In this document: positions 6,361 through 9,151 of the stretch, piece by piece | How positions within the stretch are numbered: position 1 is the stretch's first letter | How the letters are laid out: every line of letters starts with the position of its first letter | Source: M55B132 sp964508895 | GTDB lineage: Bacteria; Bacteroidota; Bacteroidia; Bacteroidales; B18-G4 | Assembly: GCA_964508895.1 (NCBI GenBank) | Contig: CAZDWF010000135.1 | Location: 1 to 9,151 of the forward strand | Direction of reading: 5' to 3' | DNA length: 9,151 bases | The notes under the pieces: model-generated | Seen by the model: the letters and a program-made list of their open reading frames with translations, nothing else | Databases searched by the model: none | What the model was told of the DNA's origin: nothing | Made by a program: the position numbers and the translations under genes

Positions 6361-6391
6361 TTGACTTTGGCGAACAATTGATATAATTTTG
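6361..6391 (+). promoter_or_regulatory. Bacteroidota-type promoter for the small ORF, with overlapping palindrome
   Basis: TTG (6361-6363), 20 bp, then TAATTTTG (6384-6391) matches the -33/-7 form. The start of the 63-aa ORF follows 40 bases later. The perfect 11-bp palindrome TCAACTGTTGA (6354-6364) covers the TTG. GAACAATTGAT (6372-6382), in the spacer, is an inverted near-copy of ATTAATTGTTC at 6318-6328 (10 of 11 positions). Confidence 0.55.
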
Positions 6392-6431
6392 TTATTAAGA
6401 GTATAAATTATTTACCAAATCTTTACTCGAA

Positions 6432-6623
6432 ATGAATAGTCAGGCCACACCCACAAATGATTCATCATTCTCTTTTGATAAGGGATTGGTTGATCCCCTT
6501 TCTGAATATCAGCAACGCATTGATGATTATTTGGAAAATAGTAATAAAGAAGCAACTGTTCGGTATCTCAATAAAAAGAAGAAAAGTAAATTCTGGAAGA
6601 TGCTAACAAGCAATATTATTTAA
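6432..6623 (+). CDS. Small protein of unknown function, 63 residues
   Basis: The reading frame starts at ATG 6432, 40 bp after a good promoter match, and ends at TAA 6621-6623. Its stop overlaps the stop of the convergent heptose kinase gene, so both strands use the shared TTAA at 6620-6623. The peptide has a Ser/Thr/Asn-rich start (about 1-15), an acidic middle (about 16-36, with Y-Q-Q-R-I-D-D-Y-L-E) and a basic end with K-K-K-K-S-K-F-W-K-M-L near 49-58. No signal peptide is present. The basic C-terminus with W55 could contact nucleic acid or membrane, but this is a guess. Residue make-up looks like a real protein, and the region is otherwise an unexplained gap before the kinase. It has no recognised family. 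Confidence 0.55.
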   Translation: MNSQATPTNDSSFSFDKGLVDPLSEYQQRIDDYLENSNKEATVRYLNKKKKSKFWKMLTSNII

Positions 6624-7633
6624 GGAATCGATAATTTCGATATCTCTTTTAAAAGTTTTTCCTTATTCACAGGAACAACTCCTACTTCTTCACATACGAG
6701 TCCTCCGGCAAGGTTTGAAATGGATGCTATTTCAAATGGACTGCAATTCAGTGCCAGGCATAATGAAGCCACACTTATAACAGTATCTCCGGCACCACTT
6801 ACATCAGAGATTGCTCTTCTGTGTGCAGGAATGGAGTGGATAAACCTTTGTTTTCCTGATTTTGAACTTATATAGATACCATCTTCAGATAAGGTTATCA
6901 GGGCATTTTTAATATTTTGTGTATCCTGTAATTTTAAAATTACCTGATTCATCTCTCTTATATCCTGGTGGTTAAAGTCTGTCTTTGTACCTTCTTTTAA
7001 TTCTTTCAGATTAGGTTTGAAGAGGGTAATATTCTTATATAATCTGAAGTTCTTCCTCTTGGGGTCTACACTTATTGGTATTTGATTGTCGGAAGCCAGC
7101 TGGATTATTCTTGGAATCAGTTTAGAAGTTAAAATTCCTTTATCATAATCCTGGATAATTATTACATCAATCTTCATTGATTTTATTATTGCTTTCAGGT
7201 TTTTAATAACCTCATCAACATCTTCCAGGCTAAGGTCTGATGAATCCTCTTCATCAACTCTGAGCATATGATTTTTGTTTCCAATTATCCTGAACTTGGT
7301 TGTCGTTATCCTGTCTTTGCTTTTAACAATGCCAATAGTATCCATTTCAAGCTTCTTCAACAGCTGTATAAAAGTTTTACCTTTTTCATCATTACCTATA
7401 ACAGAACATAATATTGGATTCGCTCCCAGAGACTTTATATTTAAAGCAACATTAGCTGCTCCTCCAAGTCGTTCTTCCCTTTTTGAAACAGCTACTATAG
7501 GAACAGGTGCTTCAGGTGAAATTCTTTCCACAGAACCCCACAAGTAAGCATCAACCATAACATCACCAATGATCAGAACATTCTGATTATTGAAATCTTC
7601 AAAAAGGCGAGAATATTTTTCTTTTTTCGACAT
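6620..7633 (-). CDS. rfaE1: D-glycero-beta-D-manno-heptose-7-phosphate kinase (PfkB family)
   Basis: This kinase phosphorylates D-glycero-beta-D-manno-heptose 7-phosphate at position 1, a step towards ADP-heptose for the LPS inner core. Numbered from ATG 7633 it has 337 residues, the size of the kinase domain alone. It therefore lacks the adenylyltransferase half of the fused HldE enzyme, and the partner is not in the window. Motifs are I-I-G-D-V-M-V-D (about 21-28), E-R-I-S-P-E-A-P-V-P (about 36-45, typical of this subfamily), the sugar-site G-G-A-A-N (57-61), and the PfkB signature D-V-S-G-A-G-D (277-283) with catalytic base D283. I chose ATG 7633 because AGGAG lies 9 bases upstream. An in-frame GTG at 7639, two codons earlier, sits only 3 bases from that site. 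The gene follows the aminotransferase by 24 bp, probably in one operon. Other sugar kinases are possible but less likely. Confidence 0.88.
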   Translation of the reverse strand: MSKKEKYSRLFEDFNNQNVLIIGDVMVDAYLWGSVERISPEAPVPIVAVSKREERLGGAANVALNIKSLGANPILCSVIGNDEKGKTFIQLLKKLEMDTIGIVKSKDRITTTKFRIIGNKNHMLRVDEEDSSDLSLEDVDEVIKNLKAIIKSMKIDVIIIQDYDKGILTSKLIPRIIQLASDNQIPISVDPKRKNFRLYKNITLFKPNLKELKEGTKTDFNHQDIREMNQVILKLQDTQNIKNALITLSEDGIYISSKSGKQRFIHSIPAHRRAISDVSGAGDTVISVASLCLALNCSPFEIASISNLAGGLVCEEVGVVPVNKEKLLKEISKLSIP

Positions 7634-7641
7634 GCTCACTT

Positions 7642-7646
7642 ACTCC
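7642..7646 (-). promoter_or_regulatory. Shine-Dalgarno site deciding the kinase start
   Basis: The minus strand reads AGGAG here. It is 9 bases from ATG 7633 and 3 bases from the alternative GTG 7639, so it favours the ATG. It is notable because most genes in this window lack such a site. Confidence 0.6.
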
Positions 7647-7657
7647 TATATTTCAAC

Positions 7658-8866
7658 TTAATTGAGTTTGCTTAAAGCAAGCTTAACTCTTTCAATTGCT
7701 TTTATTAATACTTCTTTTGAGGCAGCATAAGATAGCCTTATGCAATTTGGATCCCCAAATGCTCCTCCAGGAACAAGGGCAACACCAGCCTTTTCCAGGA
7801 GATACATGCATAAGTCATTATCATCTTTGATGGTATTACCTTCAAATTTTTTCCCAAAATAGGTTGAAACATTTGGAAATACGTAAAAAGCCCCTTTTGG
7901 AATATTTGTTTGTAATCCGGGAATATCCTGAAGCAATTTAAGCACAAGATCTCTTCTTTCTTTGAATGTTTTAATCATTTCCTGAATTTCAGGAGTATCT
8001 TTTGGGTCTTCTTTTAATGCTTCAATTGCAGCATACTGGGTAATGGTATTAATTCCTGATGTAACCTGTCCTTGTAGTTTGTCACAGGCTTTAGCGATCT
8101 TCTCAGGAGCTGCCATATAGCCAAGTCTCCAGCCTGTCATAGCAAATCCTTTAGAAACTCCATTAATCAGTATGACCTGATCTTTCAGGCAATTATAGTA
8201 AGAAATTGTATAATGTTCCTTTTCGAAATTGATAAGCTCATAAATTTCATCAGAGATAATATATATATCCTTATAATTTGTCAGGACTTCAGCAAGACTC
8301 TTTAGCTCTTCTTTTGAATATACTGAACCACTTGGGTTACATGGACTGCTATAAAGTAAAACTTTAGTTTTCGGTGTAATTGCTGCTTCAAGCTGTTCAG
8401 CCGTCATCTTGAAATCGTTATCAATTGTAGTTTTAACATATACAGGTGTTCCCAGTGCAAGTTTTATTAACTCACTGTAAGAAACCCAGTAAGGGGTTGG
8501 GACTATAACTTCATCACCAGGGCCAACAAGGCTTAATAGTGCATTTGCAATTGAATGTTTTGCACCAGCTGATACAACTATCTGTTCAGGTTTATAATCA
8601 AGGAGGTTGTCTCGTTTAAGTTTTTTGCATATAACTTCTCTTAACTCAGGATATCCTGATACAGGAGGGTAATGCGTATGATTCTCATTAATAGCTCTGA
8701 TTGCTGCTTTTTTTATAAACTCCGGAGTATTAAAATCAGGTTCTCCAATACTCAGGTTTATAATGTCTAAGCCTTTACTTTTTAGTTCCCTGCTGCGCCT
8801 GGTCATTGCAAGCGTCTCAGACTCAGACATATTTTTTAATCTTTCAGATAATATTTCTTTGCTCAT
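7658..8866 (-). CDS. aspC: Pyridoxal-phosphate-dependent aminotransferase, class I, aspartate aminotransferase type
   Basis: The enzyme moves an amino group between an amino acid and a 2-oxo acid using PLP; aspartate/2-oxoglutarate is the most likely pair. The 402 residues match the usual length. Visible motifs are I-G-E-P-D-F (40-45), S-A-G-A-K-H near 99-104 for cofactor phosphate, N177 in S-S-P-C-N-P-S-G, D206 and Y209 in S-D-E-I-Y-E, the Schiff-base lysine K239 in S-K-G-F-A-M-T-G-W-R-L-G-Y, phosphate-binding R247 within that motif, and the substrate-carboxylate arginine R377 in C-I-R-L-S-Y. The pattern is that of the Bacillus/Thermus-type (I-gamma) subgroup, some of which also accept prephenate, so exact substrate use is open. 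The gene starts after a divergent promoter region and is followed by the heptose kinase 24 bp later. The symbol is given on family similarity only. Confidence 0.9.
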   Translation of the reverse strand: MSKEILSERLKNMSESETLAMTRRSRELKSKGLDIINLSIGEPDFNTPEFIKKAAIRAINENHTHYPPVSGYPELREVICKKLKRDNLLDYKPEQIVVSAGAKHSIANALLSLVGPGDEVIVPTPYWVSYSELIKLALGTPVYVKTTIDNDFKMTAEQLEAAITPKTKVLLYSSPCNPSGSVYSKEELKSLAEVLTNYKDIYIISDEIYELINFEKEHYTISYYNCLKDQVILINGVSKGFAMTGWRLGYMAAPEKIAKACDKLQGQVTSGINTITQYAAIEALKEDPKDTPEIQEMIKTFKERRDLVLKLLQDIPGLQTNIPKGAFYVFPNVSTYFGKKFEGNTIKDDNDLCMYLLEKAGVALVPGGAFGDPNCIRLSYAASKEVLIKAIERVKLALSKLN

Positions 8867-8888
8867 ATTAGCTCTGTTAAAAGAAGAA

Positions 8889-8896
8889 CAAAAATA
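8889..8896 (-). promoter_or_regulatory. Candidate -7 element of the aminotransferase-kinase operon
   Basis: The minus strand reads TATTTTTG, an exact TAnnTTTG match, 22 bases before the aminotransferase ATG at 8866. No clear TTTG is seen 19-20 bp further upstream. Confidence 0.45.
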
Positions 8897-8934
8897 GTAA
8901 TTTTAAATTATTCAGGTCATGTCGTTTAATAATT

Positions 8935-8942
8935 TAATTTTG
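8935..8942 (+). promoter_or_regulatory. Candidate -7 element of the rightmost gene
   Basis: TAATTTTG fits TAnnTTTG and lies 20 bases before ATG 8963. With the opposing element at 8889-8896 it makes a compact divergent promoter region. The -33 element is not obvious. Confidence 0.4.
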
Positions 8943-8962
8943 TCTTTATAAAATTTATAATT

Positions 8963-9151
8963 ATGAATGAATTCCTTGATATCCTGAAGTATATACTTCC
9001 TTCTCTTGTTGTGTTTGGACTGGCTTATTTTTTAATAAAGGCTTTTCTTGAAAATAATCTCAAAAGAGAATCAATAGAGGTAAATAAAAAAACAAAGGAA
9101 ATTGTTACTCCTCTTCGATTGCAGGCTTATGAACGTATCATTCTCCTCCTT
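8963..9151 (+). CDS. N-terminal part of a membrane-anchored conserved protein, cut by the window edge
   Basis: Sixty-three codons are visible from ATG 8963 without a stop. The start M-N-E-F-L-D-I-L-K-Y is followed by a single transmembrane segment (about 11-28, L-P-S-L-V-V-F-G-L-A-Y-F-L-I-K). After it comes a charged region (N-N-L-K-R-E-S-I-E-V-N-K-K-T-K-E) and T-P-L-R-L-Q-A-Y-E-R-I-I-L-L-L. The last motif is familiar to me from a small uncharacterised protein family found widely in Bacteroidota, with one N-terminal membrane helix and a cytoplasmic helical domain. No function is known to me. It is divergent from the aminotransferase operon, with 96 bp between the start codons. Confidence 0.75.
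   Translation, partial: MNEFLDILKYILPSLVVFGLAYFLIKAFLENNLKRESIEVNKKTKEIVTPLRLQAYERIILLL

Noticed and set aside
7275..7547. Open frame opposite the heptose kinase
   Set aside because: It is antisense to conserved PfkB motifs; no promoter or start site supports it.
7738..7947. Open frame of 69 codons within the aminotransferase gene
   Set aside because: It lies in another frame of a gene whose catalytic residues are all in the main frame.

Overview
The window looks like chromosomal DNA from a member of the Bacteroidota. The evidence is a recognisable PorT (type IX secretion) gene, a secreted protein with a C-terminal type IX sorting domain, an AT-rich sequence (about 30-35% GC in the stretches I counted), mostly absent Shine-Dalgarno sites, and several intergenic matches to the Bacteroidota promoter form (TTG/TTTG, about 19-20 bp, TAnnTTTG). 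I cannot assign a genus.

Layout. Positions 1-91 hold the end of a gene cut by the window edge, perhaps a transposase. Positions 235-1311 (+) encode a lipoprotein of unknown function. Positions 1384-2844 (+) encode a secreted protein with a type IX sorting tail. A perfect 13-bp inverted repeat lies between these two genes. Positions 2998-4227 (-) encode a Bacteroidota-type tyrosine recombinase. It is followed by a repeat-rich 220-bp stretch and then by tRNA-Glu(TTC) at 4455-4528 (-), which has its own promoter and terminator. This arrangement (integrase just beyond the 3' end of a tRNA gene, reading away from it) is typical of one end of an integrated island. The island would lie to the left, so the lipoprotein and the type IX cargo may be island genes. 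The far end is outside the window.

To the right is what looks like ordinary core genome. There is an uncharacterised cytoplasmic protein (4588-5283, -), a seven-copy heptamer tandem array, and PorT (5349-6134, -). A 297-bp intergenic region follows, with a promoter for PorT on one strand and one for a small 63-aa protein (6432-6623, +) on the other. Next comes a two-gene operon on the minus strand: an aspartate-type aminotransferase (7658-8866) followed 24 bp downstream by a heptose-7-phosphate kinase (6620-7633). A divergent promoter region leads to a membrane-anchored conserved gene (8963 onwards, +) that runs off the window.

How the genes relate: the 1384-2844 protein needs a type IX secretion system to leave the cell, and PorT is one of that system's envelope components, so cargo and machinery both occur here. 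The heptose kinase supplies the ADP-heptose pathway for LPS core or surface glycans. I found no clearly novel multi-gene system. The best leads are the integrase/tRNA repeat cluster, the heptamer array beside PorT, the GC step inside the integrase, and the small convergent ORF with a palindrome over its promoter.
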